From assembly GCA_965247585.1 (NCBI GenBank), contig CBDFHC010000004.1, positions 124,001 to 188,000 of the forward strand: 64,000 bases of DNA, written 5' to 3'. The DNA comes from CBDFHC01 sp965247585 (GTDB lineage: Bacteria > Chloroflexota > Dehalococcoidia > Lucifugimonadales > GCA-2712585). This document shows positions 50,933 to 59,325 of this stretch, piece after piece (position 1 is the stretch's first letter; every line of letters begins with the position of its first letter). Under the pieces are notes generated by a model. It was not told the origin of the DNA and ran no database searches. It worked only from the letters and a program-made list of their open reading frames with translations. The translations under genes and the position numbers were made by a program.

Positions 50933-51709
50933 CTACCAGGCGGTCCAGCCGCCGTCGACGATGAGGAGATGACCGGTGGTGGCGCCGGAGGAGGGGCTGG
51001 CAAGGTAGACGGCGGCGCCGACGAGCTCTTCGGGTTCCATGCGACGGCCCAAGGGGGAGCGGTTGTCCAGGTCAAGCTGAACGTCGTCCGAGGTGCGGTC
51101 GAAAACGGCCAGCATGCCGGGGGTGTTGGTGGGGCCGGGGCCGATGGCGTTGACGGTGATGCCGTATTCGATCCACTCGATGGCCAGGGAGCGGGTGAGG
51201 TTGGCGACGCCCCCCTTGCTGGCGCAGTATGGGGCGCGGTCTTTCATGGCAGTGATGGCGAGCTGGGAAGCGATGTTGATGATGCGGCCGGAATTCCGGA
51301 CGAGCATGCGCTTGGCGGCGGCCTGGGCGCAGAAGAAGAGGCCCTTGAGGTTGGTGTCTATGGTGGTGTCCCAGTCCGCTTCGGTGACCTCCAGGGCGGC
51401 GCGGCGGATGCGGAGGCCGGCGTTGTTTACGAGGATGTCCAAGGCGCCGAAATCGGACTCGAACTGGTCAATGGTAGGCTGGATGGCGGGGATGTCGGTA
51501 ACGTCTAGGGGGTAAGTCTCGCTTTTGCGGCCCAGGGCCTCGATCTGGTGCTGTACTTCCTTGGCCTCCTCGACCATGGAGGGAAGGTCGGAGACGGCGA
51601 CGTTGGCGCCGGCCTGTGCGAGGCCGACGGCGAGGGCCTTGCCGATGCCGCGGGCGGAGCCGGTGACGAGGGCGGACTTGCCTTCCAGACTGAGGCCGGC
51701 GTAGGGCAT
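50933..51709 (-). CDS. Short-chain dehydrogenase/reductase (SDR) family protein
   Basis: The 258-residue classical SDR starts at ATG 51709 after AGGAGGCGC; the frame reads on to 52069 only through repeat sequence. Motifs: ALVTGSARGIGKALA (cofactor loop), LDVTDI, ILVNNAGLRIRR, NIASQLAIT (catalytic Ser), YCASKGGVANLT (Tyr and Lys), and GPTNTPGM. An Asp after the second strand (VSDLPS) favours NAD. The C-terminus HLLIVDGGW is standard. It oxidises or reduces a hydroxyl/keto substrate. It is divergent from the agmatinase gene across a 341-bp region containing two candidate promoters. Confidence 0.93.
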   Translation of the reverse strand: MPYAGLSLEGKSALVTGSARGIGKALAVGLAQAGANVAVSDLPSMVEEAKEVQHQIEALGRKSETYPLDVTDIPAIQPTIDQFESDFGALDILVNNAGLRIRRAALEVTEADWDTTIDTNLKGLFFCAQAAAKRMLVRNSGRIINIASQLAITAMKDRAPYCASKGGVANLTRSLAIEWIEYGITVNAIGPGPTNTPGMLAVFDRTSDDVQLDLDNRSPLGRRMEPEELVGAAVYLASPSSGATTGHLLIVDGGWTAW

Positions 51710-51741
51710 GGGAGCGCCTCCTGGCGTGGAGATTTGGGGCA

Positions 51742-51768
51742 AGTATAGCAAAGGGTGATGGTGGTCAA
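51742..51768 (-). promoter_or_regulatory. Candidate SDR promoter
   Basis: On the minus strand TTGACC (51768-51763) and TATACT (51747-51742) with a 15-base spacer, shorter than ideal, 33 bases upstream of ATG 51709. Confidence 0.4.
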
Positions 51769-51789
51769 ACCTTTCGACCATCCCCCTGT

Positions 51790-51890
51790 CCCCCTTCCTG
51801 GCCAGGAAGGGGGTAATTTCGAAAAGAGATTTAGTCTGAGGGACACCCTCAGACTCCCGGCAGCACCACCCAGGGTTCCCTGCACTCTCC
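51790..51890 (+). repeat. Palindrome type C plus dispersed double-hairpin repeat
   Basis: A perfect 24-base palindrome CCCCCTTCCTGG/CCAGGAAGGGGG (51790-51813), then hairpin 1 CTGAGGG-ACA-CCCTCAG (51836-51852) and the CAGCACCACCCAGGG variant right end. Confidence 0.85.
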
Positions 51891-51988
51891 TGTGTGGTTG
51901 GAGCAGGATGAGAACGCCGCGTGGGGCGAGTGGATTTTGATGTGGCGATCCTGGCGGGGAAAGGCAGCGCCGACGATTCCGGTTGTCG

Positions 51989-52018
51989 TTGACCGTGCGA
52001 GAAGGGGGTACCTATAAT
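51989..52018 (+). promoter_or_regulatory. Promoter of the agmatinase gene
   Basis: TTGACC (51989-51994), 18-base spacer, TATAAT (52013-52018). The predicted transcription start near 52025 leaves a leader of about 25 bases with the ribosome site GGAGCGGAG. Confidence 0.7.
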
Positions 52019-52050
52019 CGGCGGGCCAAAGGGAAGGCAGGAGCGGAGCG

Positions 52051-52989
52051 ATGACGGAGTACTATCCAAGGGACGCTTTAACCTCGCCGCGGTACACCGG
52101 GGTGCCTACGTTCATGCGGCTGCCGCAGGAGAGCGACCCTTCGAAGGTGGACGTAGCGATCTTCGGGGTGCCGTACGACTCGACGGTGACGTACCGCCCC
52201 GGGGCACGGTTCGCGCCGAGGGAGATACGGGTGCATTCCGCATTGATCCGGCCGTACAACCCGGCGCTGAAGGTGGACCCGTTTAAGGGGCTGAGGGTGG
52301 CGGACTTCGGCGACGTGGACACGAACCCGTTTTCGGTGGAGAAGACGGTGGACAACATCCAGGCGTTTGTGGGGGAGCTGCTTAGGAAGGAGGTGGTGCC
52401 GGTGGCGGTGGGAGGGGACCACACGATAACGTTGCCGATCTTGCGGGCGATGAAGGCCCAGCACGGCCCGGTGGCGGTGATACACTTCGACGCGCATACG
52501 GATACTTGGGACGAGTACTTCGGGATGCGGTACACGCACGGGACGTGGCTGCGGCGGGCGATTGAGGAGGGTCTGATCATTCCGGAGAAGACGTATCAGG
52601 TGGGTCTGCGGGGTCAGCTTTACGGCGAGGAAGACTTGGAGTTTGCGCTGGGCCACGGGCTGAAGCAGGTGACGTCCGAGGACCTGAGAGCGGAGGGTGT
52701 GGCCAAGATTGCGGAGGGGTTTCGGGAGCTTTTGGGAGAGAAGATGTACGTGTCTTTGGACATTGATTGGATAGACCCGGCGTTCGCGCCGGGGACGGGG
52801 GTGCCGCAGGTGGGAGGGCCGGACAGCTACGAAGCGATTCAGGCGGTGAGGGCGCTGCGGGGTTTGGACCTGGTTGGAGTGGACGTGGTGGAGGTGTGCC
52901 CGGCATACGACAGCGCGGATATAACGTCGATACTGGCGGCTAACCTGCTGCACGAGTTTCTGTGTGTGCTGCCTCAACGGAGGGGGTAG
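52051..52989 (+). CDS. speB: Agmatinase / ureohydrolase family protein
   Basis: The 312-residue protein has all manganese ligands of the ureohydrolase fold: GGDHTITLP (His), HFDAHTDTWDEY (Asp, His, Asp) and SLDIDWIDPAFAPGTGVP (two Asp). ATG 52051 has GGAGCGGAG before it. Opening residues PTFMRLPQESDPSKVDVAIF and YDSTVTYRPGARFAPREIR are typical of agmatinases and guanidinobutyrases. It hydrolyses a guanidino compound to urea and an amine. The choice of agmatine over other guanidines is inferred from overall resemblance. A divergent relative follows downstream. Confidence 0.9.
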   Translation: MTEYYPRDALTSPRYTGVPTFMRLPQESDPSKVDVAIFGVPYDSTVTYRPGARFAPREIRVHSALIRPYNPALKVDPFKGLRVADFGDVDTNPFSVEKTVDNIQAFVGELLRKEVVPVAVGGDHTITLPILRAMKAQHGPVAVIHFDAHTDTWDEYFGMRYTHGTWLRRAIEEGLIIPEKTYQVGLRGQLYGEEDLEFALGHGLKQVTSEDLRAEGVAKIAEGFRELLGEKMYVSLDIDWIDPAFAPGTGVPQVGGPDSYEAIQAVRALRGLDLVGVDVVEVCPAYDSADITSILAANLLHEFLCVLPQRRG

Positions 52990-53008
52990 GCGGTATGACG
53001 GGCGCTGT

Positions 53009-53149
53009 TTTCAAGGCAATCAGCATTCCGGTTGTGACCGGCACCACAGAGGATTGTAAATCGGAGGTGGGTTCGCACCTCCTCTCCTTCGAGGGCCTCA
53101 GGATGAGCGAGAATGAGAGGGACGAATATCGATTTTCCAGGTAATGAGT
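53009..53149 (+). repeat. Left-end modules of A repeat with type B fragment
   Basis: TTTTCAAGGCAATCAG (53009-53024), CCGGTTGTGACCGGCACCAC, then CTCCTTCGAGGGCCTCAGGA from type B, and another left end ATTTTCCAGGTAAT near 53131. Confidence 0.7.
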
Positions 53150-53294
53150 CAATAAGATAGGCATCGCTACCACGAAGGGCTACAAATCGCAGGTTGGTGG
53201 TTCCCACCCACCCGCCCCGAAAGGTTTATAAAGAATATTTTGAGGGACACCCTCAAACTCCCGGCAGCCACCACCCAGGTTCCCTGCACTCTCC
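53150..53294 (+). repeat. Dispersed double-hairpin repeat, compensatory variant
   Basis: GGTTGGTGGTTCCCACCCAC module, hairpin 1 TTGAGGG-ACA-CCCTCAA (53240-53256; both outer bases changed together), and the GCAGCCACCACCCAGGTTCC right end. Confidence 0.88.
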
Positions 53295-53334
53295 AGGGCG
53301 TTGGCGTTGATTCTACGAAGGAAGAGGAAATCAG

Positions 53335-54414
53335 ATGACTGGAAGCAGCTACCCAACCTGGGAGGAGTTCATCAGGGACAGCTTCGCGGCGCGGAACCCG
53401 AAGCCGTTTCCGATGATAGCGCCGGATATGCCCAGCTTTCTGGCGGTGCCCTACGTGAGGTCCCCGGATGAGCTGAAGGGTGCGGACGTTGTGATTATCG
53501 GGGCGCCGTACGTGGCAAACCAGGGGGAGCTGTACGCCGGGGTGCACCGGGACCATTGGATAGCGGGTCCGAAACGGGTGAGGCAGCAATCGGTGCGGTA
53601 CCCTTCGGGGTATATCCAAGAGTTCGACATAGATGTGTTCGAACACCTGACGGTGGTGGACTACGGTGACGCGGCGATACCCCCGGAGGCGGTGGAGGAC
53701 AAGTCGCCGGAGATGATCCTGCGGGCGCAGGCGGCAGTGGAGGAGAAGGTGGGGGAGACGCTGGACGCCGGGGCGATACCGATTGTGATAGGGCAGAACT
53801 CGCCGTGCGGATCGTACGCGATAGCGAAGCCGATAGCGGAGCGTTGCGAGGGTCCGGTGGGGTGCATCAGCCTGGACACGCACTGGGACGCGCACCCGCT
53901 GGACCGGCTGACGCAGGACCCGCGGATTGCGGGGAGCGCGAGCTGGAAGCACAAGATGTACGAGTTCCTGGAGAACATGCACCCCAAGCACCTGGTGGAA
54001 ATTGGCGAGCGGGGGATGCTGGAGGATAAGGAGGTGGTGCGCAGGTTTCTGCGCGACGGGGCGAGGTTCATCCCAGCGTGGGAGTTGCGGAGCGGGCTAG
54101 GGATTGAGGGGGCGGTGAAGGAGCTGGACCAGGCGTACCAGGGGACCGACGGGGTGTACGTACACTTCGACATGGACGTACTGGGTGGGGCGGGCCCGGC
54201 GCCAGGGGATATTCTGGGGGAGCTGGCGGAGCCGATTGGGTTGACGGATTACGAGGTGATTCGGATAGCGCACGAGATAGGGAGGCGAGGGCTTTCCGGG
54301 ATGTCATTCATCTGCATTCCGCCGGGGAGCGCGGTGATCTACCGGGTGATTGTGTACGTGATCATGTATTTGATGGCGGGGTTGGCGATGAGGAAGGGAG
54401 CAAAGGGAGGCTGA
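53335..54414 (+). CDS. Divergent ureohydrolase-fold protein
   Basis: The 359-residue protein aligns with the arginase/agmatinase fold but differs at the metal site. Where agmatinases have G-G-D-H it reads VIGQNSPCGSY, so the first metal His is gone; SLDTHWDAHPLDR replaces the D-A-H-x-D motif but retains Asp and His residues; HFDMDVLGGAGPAPGD keeps the C-terminal Asp pair. YAGVHRDHWIAGPKRVRQQS corresponds to the Y-R-x-G-x-R-x-A-P segment. A different metal content or a different hydrolysis is likely. The C-terminus RVIVYVIMYLMAGLAMR is hydrophobic. Its stop codon TGA lies in the dispersed repeat that follows. Confidence 0.75.
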   Translation: MTGSSYPTWEEFIRDSFAARNPKPFPMIAPDMPSFLAVPYVRSPDELKGADVVIIGAPYVANQGELYAGVHRDHWIAGPKRVRQQSVRYPSGYIQEFDIDVFEHLTVVDYGDAAIPPEAVEDKSPEMILRAQAAVEEKVGETLDAGAIPIVIGQNSPCGSYAIAKPIAERCEGPVGCISLDTHWDAHPLDRLTQDPRIAGSASWKHKMYEFLENMHPKHLVEIGERGMLEDKEVVRRFLRDGARFIPAWELRSGLGIEGAVKELDQAYQGTDGVYVHFDMDVLGGAGPAPGDILGELAEPIGLTDYEVIRIAHEIGRRGLSGMSFICIPPGSAVIYRVIVYVIMYLMAGLAMRKGAKGG

Positions 54415-54475
54415 GGGACACCCTCAGACTCCCGCTCCTGACTATCATCGGTCACAACTGACGGGAGTCTCCGGC
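54411..54475 (+). repeat. Dispersed repeat hairpin 1 with alternative right palindrome
   Basis: Hairpin 1 CTGAGGG-ACA-CCCTCAG (54411-54427) supplies the stop codon of the upstream gene. Next AGACTCCCG and CGGGAGTCT (ending near 54470) can pair across a 27-base loop, a different second structure. Confidence 0.75.
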
Positions 54476-54544
54476 TTGCGTCCCAGGATATCCAGGCACT
54501 ATGTCCTGTTGTAAGGTGGTGAAACAGGGCTTTTGGTATTGCTG

Positions 54545-54650
54545 CCACAATGGAATGCAAATCACAGGTTGGTGGTGCCCGCCCGCGACCGCCTCGGAAG
54601 GTTTATAAAGAATATTTGAGGGACATCCTCAAACTCCCGGCAGGGAGAGT
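54545..54650 (+). repeat. Dispersed double-hairpin repeat, compensatory variant, truncated
   Basis: GGTTGGTGGTGCCCGCCC module, hairpin 1 TTGAGGG-ACA-TCCTCAA (54616-54632), then GGCAGGGAG and loss of hairpin 2. An isolated left end ATTTTCCAGGCAAT follows near 54674. Confidence 0.8.
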
Positions 54651-54704
54651 CGCTTAATATGCCAGGCCGGGTTATTTTCCAGGCAATGAAGTGTGTTTGT
54701 CCGG

Positions 54705-56141
54705 CTAAACGGCGACGGGAGGGCGGCGGTCCTTCCAGGGGCGGGCCTCTTCCAGTTGGGAGGCAAGGCGGAAGATAGTGGCTTCGTCACCGTAGCGGGC
54801 GGCCAGGTGGACGCCTATGGGAAGGCCCTGGCCGTTCCAGTAGAGCGGAATGGAGGCGGAGGGCTGGCCGGTGCCGTTGGTGATGAAGGTGAAGGGTGAG
54901 AACTCGGCCATACGACGGCGCATTTCGATGGGATCGTCACCGCTGTTGAAGGCGAAGTGGCCCAGGTCCACGGGAGGCTGACCTAGCGTAGGAGTGAGCC
55001 AGAGGTCGTACTGCTGGTGAAAGCGGGCGACGCTGCGGGTCATCTTCTGAAGGTCTTGGGTGATCATGAGGTATTCCGGCGCGCTGATCTCGCGGCCGCG
55101 CATGGTGTAGGCCCAAACGAAAGGCTCGAAATCGGCCTCGGTGGGGGTGCGACCGGTGCGGCGGGCCCAGTCGTCGACAACCCAGGCGAAGCCGGCAGCG
55201 CAGACTTTTACGAATCCCTGCCAGACTTCCTCACCATCGAAGTCAGGGGAGGCTTCGACCACTTCGTGGCCCAGCTCGGCGCAGAGGGTGACGGCGTCCT
55301 GGAGGGCGGCGGCACAGTCCGGGTCCAAGGGGGTGCCGAGGGTGGTCTGACCGGAGTATGCGATGCGGAGCCGGCCCGGGCTGGCGCCGACCTCTTCGAG
55401 GAAGGGACGGTCCGGGGGAGGGGTGGCGTAGGGGTCGCCGAGGTCCGGCCCGGAGGAGGCATCCAGGAAGGCGGCGCTTTCGCGGACGGAGCGGGTGAGG
55501 ACGTGCTCGGAAACGAAGCCGCTGAAGATGTCACCGTACAGCGGGCCCAGGGGGTTGCGGCCGCGGGTGGGCTTGAGGCCGAAGACGCCGCAGCAGGAGG
55601 CGGGGATGCGGATAGAGCCACCGGCGTCGTTTCCGTGGGCGATGGAGACGATGCCGGAGGCGACAGAAGCCCCAGCGCCGCCGCTGGAGCCGCCGGTGGT
55701 GCGGTTGGTGTCCCAAGGGTTGTGGGCGGCGCCAAAGAGCTGGGGCTCGGTGGTGGGACCGCAGGCCAGCGCCGGGGTGTTGGTCTTGGCGACGGTGATG
55801 AGACCGGCGCGCTTGATTCGCTTGACCAGCTCGCTGTCCTCATCGGGGACGAAGTCACTTAAGAAGCGGCTTCCTTCGGTCATGCGGACGCCGGCGTATT
55901 CGGCCAAGAAGTCTTTGAGGAGGAAGGGAACGCCGGAGAGGGGGCCTTCGGGCAGGGGCTCCTGGGCGCGGCGGCGGGCCTCGTCATACATGGGGGTGAC
56001 GACGGCGTTGAGGGTGGGGTTGAGGCGCTCGATGCGGGAGATGACGGCGTCCACGAGCTCGATGGGCTGGACCTGCTTTTGTCGGACTAAGGAGGCGAGA
56101 TCCAAGGCGTCCATGTAGGCGAACTGATCTGGGCTGGGCAT
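54705..56141 (-). CDS. Amidase signature family protein
   Basis: The 478-residue protein has the amidase-signature triad: Lys in GVPFLLKDFLAEYAG (near residue 77), cis-Ser and nucleophile region NRTTGGSSGGAGASVASG (near 150) and GNDAGGSIRIPASCCGVFG (near 172), followed by LKPTRGR. ATG 56141 follows AGGAGA. The N-terminal MDALDLASLVRQKQVQPIEL is as in GatA-like stand-alone amidases. No GatB or GatC neighbour is present, so a catabolic amide hydrolase is more likely than tRNA amidation. Cytoplasmic; converts an amide to acid and ammonia. Confidence 0.93.
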   Translation of the reverse strand: MPSPDQFAYMDALDLASLVRQKQVQPIELVDAVISRIERLNPTLNAVVTPMYDEARRRAQEPLPEGPLSGVPFLLKDFLAEYAGVRMTEGSRFLSDFVPDEDSELVKRIKRAGLITVAKTNTPALACGPTTEPQLFGAAHNPWDTNRTTGGSSGGAGASVASGIVSIAHGNDAGGSIRIPASCCGVFGLKPTRGRNPLGPLYGDIFSGFVSEHVLTRSVRESAAFLDASSGPDLGDPYATPPPDRPFLEEVGASPGRLRIAYSGQTTLGTPLDPDCAAALQDAVTLCAELGHEVVEASPDFDGEEVWQGFVKVCAAGFAWVVDDWARRTGRTPTEADFEPFVWAYTMRGREISAPEYLMITQDLQKMTRSVARFHQQYDLWLTPTLGQPPVDLGHFAFNSGDDPIEMRRRMAEFSPFTFITNGTGQPSASIPLYWNGQGLPIGVHLAARYGDEATIFRLASQLEEARPWKDRRPPVAV

Positions 56142-56304
56142 TGGCGTTCTCCTAGCGGCAGGTTAGCGTGTAAATTGGGCGGAGTCTAGGAAGCGCGGGC
56201 AGGGGTGTCAAGGAAAGGGAGTGGTCCGGCGCGGGCGTGTAAGGGAGCTAAGCAGCCGTTGGGTCTGGGTGTAGCCACCTGGAAGGATTGCAAAACCACT
56301 CAGG

Positions 56305-56494
56305 TGCTACGTGATGAAACCATGTGAATGGCAGTTCCGAAGCGTTATGTCCAAGAGCGGTGGGCGCCAGCATTTGAACGGGTAGCGAATCACAGGCTGG
56401 TGGTGCCCACCCTCGACCGCCCAGTAAGGTTTTAATTTCTGAGGGACACCCTCAGACTCCCGGCAGCCACCACCCAGGTTCCCTGCACCCTCCT
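56305..56494 (+). repeat. Dispersed double-hairpin repeat with extended left part
   Basis: The left extension (GAAACCATGTGAATGGCAGT, ATTTGAACGGGTAGCGAATC) matches 38070-38160. Then GGCTGGTGGTGCCCACCC, hairpin 1 CTGAGGG-ACA-CCCTCAG (56439-56455), and the CAGCCACCACCCAGG right end. The remainder of the 56142-56558 gap shows nothing else. Confidence 0.85.
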
Positions 56495-56558
56495 GTAGGG
56501 CGAGTGATAGTTGTGCGGCGGCGCAGATTTTCTTGGGAAGAAGGGCGAAGTTGAACTG

Positions 56559-57047
56559 TTATGTAGACTCCCGAAGGCATTGGTCAAGGAGGTCTAGCGC
56601 GGCTTTGGCGAATACCCACATGTTGGCCTCACGGTCGTCGTTGGCGGTTTCCAGGGTGAGGGTGCGCTCGACGGGACCGGAGACGGCGAAGCAGGCGTGG
56701 CCGGCGGAGTCGCCGTAGGCGTTGCCGGTGGGGCCGCTGGCACCGGTTTCGCTGAGGGCCCAGGTGACGCCCAAGGCCTGTCGAACGGTGCGGGAATTGA
56801 GCAAGGCGTAGGGCTCGGAGCTGGCACGTATGCCTTCCATGGCGCTGTCAGGGATGTGAAGCAGGCCCTGCTGAGCGACGCGGGTGTAGATGACGGCGCC
56901 GCCACGGTAGAAGGCGGAGGCACCGGGGATGGCTACCAATGCGGCCGAGATGAGGCCGCCGCAGGAGGACTCGGTTACGGCGATGGTGTGCTGTTTTTCC
57001 TTAAGAAGGGCGCCGAGGGTGGCGGCCATGGAGGTCAGGTCAGGCAT
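56559..57047 (-). CDS. CinA C-terminal domain protein (nicotinamide-nucleotide amidohydrolase-like)
   Basis: The 162-residue protein is a stand-alone CinA_C domain: IAVTESSCGGLISAALVAI with the family T-x-E-S-C/S-x-G-G signature, AFYRGGAVIYTRVAQQGLLHI, VTWALSETGASGPTGNAYGDSAGHACFAVSGP with the conserved T-G-x-x-G-P segment. Family members (PncC) deamidate nicotinamide mononucleotide in pyridine salvage. Start at ATG 57047 after AGGGGAC; the longer frame to 57179 lacks a site. The first catalytic Ser/Cys region reads ESSCGG. Single gene. Confidence 0.88.
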   Translation of the reverse strand: MPDLTSMAATLGALLKEKQHTIAVTESSCGGLISAALVAIPGASAFYRGGAVIYTRVAQQGLLHIPDSAMEGIRASSEPYALLNSRTVRQALGVTWALSETGASGPTGNAYGDSAGHACFAVSGPVERTLTLETANDDREANMWVFAKAALDLLDQCLREST

Positions 57048-57189
57048 GGTGTCCCCTTTTTCAATGAACGATTTAGGCTGGGGTATTTTAGCGCATGGCG
57101 AGGGGTGGGAGGTGGGGTTGGGTTTGAATTGCGAGATGCCTCGCATTTGCGGGGAATCGAGAATCCGGGGTCGGTTCACACATCATCTT

Positions 57190-57218
57190 AATCTCCCCCC
57201 CTGTCGAGGGGGGGATTT
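57190..57218. repeat. Type D palindrome
   Basis: AATCTCCCCCCC and GGGGGGGATT around CTGTCGA, between the CinA start and the end of the lipoprotein gene. It is related to 9326-9349 and 47610-47631. Confidence 0.5.
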
Positions 57219-57257
57219 CATCTATTTTCGGGAGGATTTGAGCGGGCTTAATCTTGG

Positions 57258-59147
57258 TTAAGGGCCGCAGGGTTGACCATCGAGGAGGGCGAGGTATTGG
57301 CCGCGCATGGCCTCATCGAAGTATTCGTAGGGGCAGACGGCGAATCGGTACTTTTCGACGTTGCCAGATAAGTTGTAGGTCACGTCCTGTGGGAGGGGGT
57401 TCCAGCGGCCGGTGTTGAGGACGCCAAAGTCCCAGTTGTAGTAGGCCGGGGAACCGCCGGTGTAGCCGATAAGGTCGCCGGCCCGGAAGAAGAGGGGCGG
57501 TTGGACCGTGGTGCCGTGGGTACCTTCGGCGGGTGCATCAGGGACGACGGCATCGATTCGATCCACCACGGCACGGAGGTGGTCGAAGTAGTAGGCCACC
57601 TCGCAGGAGACCTGGAATTTGAAGGTGTAGTGGGATTCTCCGGTGTATCCCCGGTAGTAGGCGAAGTCAATGAGGTAGGAGTCCACCGGGGCGTATACGG
57701 GAACTTCCTGTTCAGTGCGGACATTGTGGAGGAAGCCGTGGGGCTTGAGGTCGCCGGCCTGGACGGTGCCAGCGGGGGTGAGGTAGGAGATCAGGCCGAG
57801 GTCAGTGATGTGAGAGGAGAAGTGGGGAGCAGGGTCGCTTACACAGGCGTCGCGGAGACCGCCCGGAGCGAAGATGTTATAGGAAGAGGAAGACGGGCCG
57901 TTGTGGTCGGGAGTGGGCGTTGCAGTGGCCGGCGAGAAACGGGTGGCAGTTGGCCTGGGAGTGGGGGAAGGGGCCGATGAAGGCCCAGGCGAGGCAGTAT
58001 TGGGTGGGTGCGGCTGGAGGGTGGGGGTTGGGAGGTGCGTGGCGGTGGGCTGGGGTGTGGCGGTGGGGCCCGGGGGCGGATTGGGGCCGGGGAAGAACTT
58101 GAAGTGGACGTTTTGCTGCTCGGCGGGTAGGTGGTAGCCGCCGCACTGGAAGGGGTAGGCGAGGACGCCGGGGGGGAAGACGGCATCGGGCGAGTAGCAC
58201 ATCCAGTAGAAGAAGGTGGCGGGCTGGACCCAGTGGAGGTTGGGGTCCCCGCGGCGGACGGTTGGGTTAACGGTGTGGTGCCGCACCTTGAAGCGAAAGG
58301 CGGCGTGTGGGTTGTCACCAACGCGGCCGGAGAATCCAATGAGGCCGCCGCGGGGGACTTAAGCGCCGAGGCGACCCTGGCAGGGCGTTGCATCCCTGGC
58401 GTTGGGGCTGGCAGAGCCGTCCGGGGCGTAAAAGGAGTCGTTGTCCTCGAAGTAGAGCCAGCCGGCGGCCTGGCCCGGGCCGAGGGGGTCCCAACGCTCC
58501 ACGGCGGCGCACCGGGGGCTCTGGTTGTGGCCGAGCAGAAAGGGAGAAGTGGAGAGGTGGTAGACGCAGACGACCATGCCGGGCCAGTGTTGGCTGTCTG
58601 ACCGAAAGCAGAGCTCCAGGTCGTCGAAGGGGCGCTGGACGTCTCCGTTATCGTCCCTGAACTCGGCATTGCGGTTGGCGAAACCGATGAAGGTCATATC
58701 GATGGGGGCCAGGACGGGGGTCAGGTCCGGCATCTTGATGTTCATGCTGTTCTTTAAAGGGTAGGAGTCATAGCCCGGTGGGCCGCCGGAGGTGGGGCCA
58801 AGGGTGATGGCGTTCGGATCAGCGTGGGTGCCGAATCGGATCTCGGTGTTCTCGTTAATGAGAGACGGGTGCATGGTGTTAACCGAGGTGTTGACAGGAG
58901 GAGAGGTGAGCGCCGAGGCGATGACGGGGGGCGTGACGGTGGGTATGTGCTGTTGGGTTGATTGAGACGAAGCTGTAACTGTGGTCGATTGGGTTGGGAG
59001 AGGGGTGGGGGTGACGCCTGCCGCGGCGGTGGAAGTCATGGCAGGGGTGAGCCCGGGTGACGCGGGGGCCTGGTTTGAGCTGCCGCAACCAGCGGCGAGC
59101 CACAGAAACAGCAGCAATCCAGCTAAACCGAATGTCTTGAAATGCAT
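57258..59147 (-). pseudogene. Lipoprotein with two M23-like domains, interrupted by an in-frame stop
   Basis: Two ORFs on the minus strand (59147-58359 and 58358-57258) share one frame and are separated only by a TAA at 58361-58359. Read through, they give one protein of about 629 residues. The N-terminus MHFKTFGLAGLLLFLWLAAGC is a lipoprotein signal (LAAGC lipobox). A Thr/Pro linker follows, then a beta-rich domain containing VLAPIDMTFIGF and, across the stop, PRGGLIGFSGRVGDNPHAAF. A second TP-rich linker (residues about 380-440) leads to a similar domain with VYAPVDSYLIDF and RAGDLIGYTGGSPAYYNWDF. Both resemble M23/LytM barrels but lack the H-x-x-x-D and H-x-H metal motifs. Stop, recoding or sequence error cannot be told apart here. 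Confidence 0.75.
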
Positions 59148-59154
59148 GGTCTCA

Positions 59155-59160
59155 ATTATA
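59155..59160 (-). promoter_or_regulatory. -10 element of the lipoprotein gene, leaderless arrangement
   Basis: TATAAT on the minus strand lies seven bases from ATG 59147, so transcription would begin at or next to the start codon. No ribosome site is visible, consistent with a leaderless message. No clear -35. Confidence 0.45.
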
Positions 59161-59325
59161 AAGGCGTCCGGTCATAGTGATGCTAAATTGCGACCCTTTG
59201 CCGCGCCGGAGTGGCGTACCCGGCAGAAACACATTCTCGCTCCGGCCTGAATGGTCTGTTATTCGCCTTTGTTGACACGGTTTTGGCGGGTTGTCATTCT
59301 GGGAGCTCGGGAGGGGACTGGACCG

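Noticed and set aside
50933..52069. 378-residue version of the SDR
   Set aside because: The first 120 residues come from the palindrome and repeat region; AGGAGG precedes ATG 51709.
54411..54475. Intrinsic terminator after the divergent ureohydrolase gene
   Set aside because: The stem lacks a T tract and the sequence is a copy of the dispersed repeat; listed as a repeat instead.
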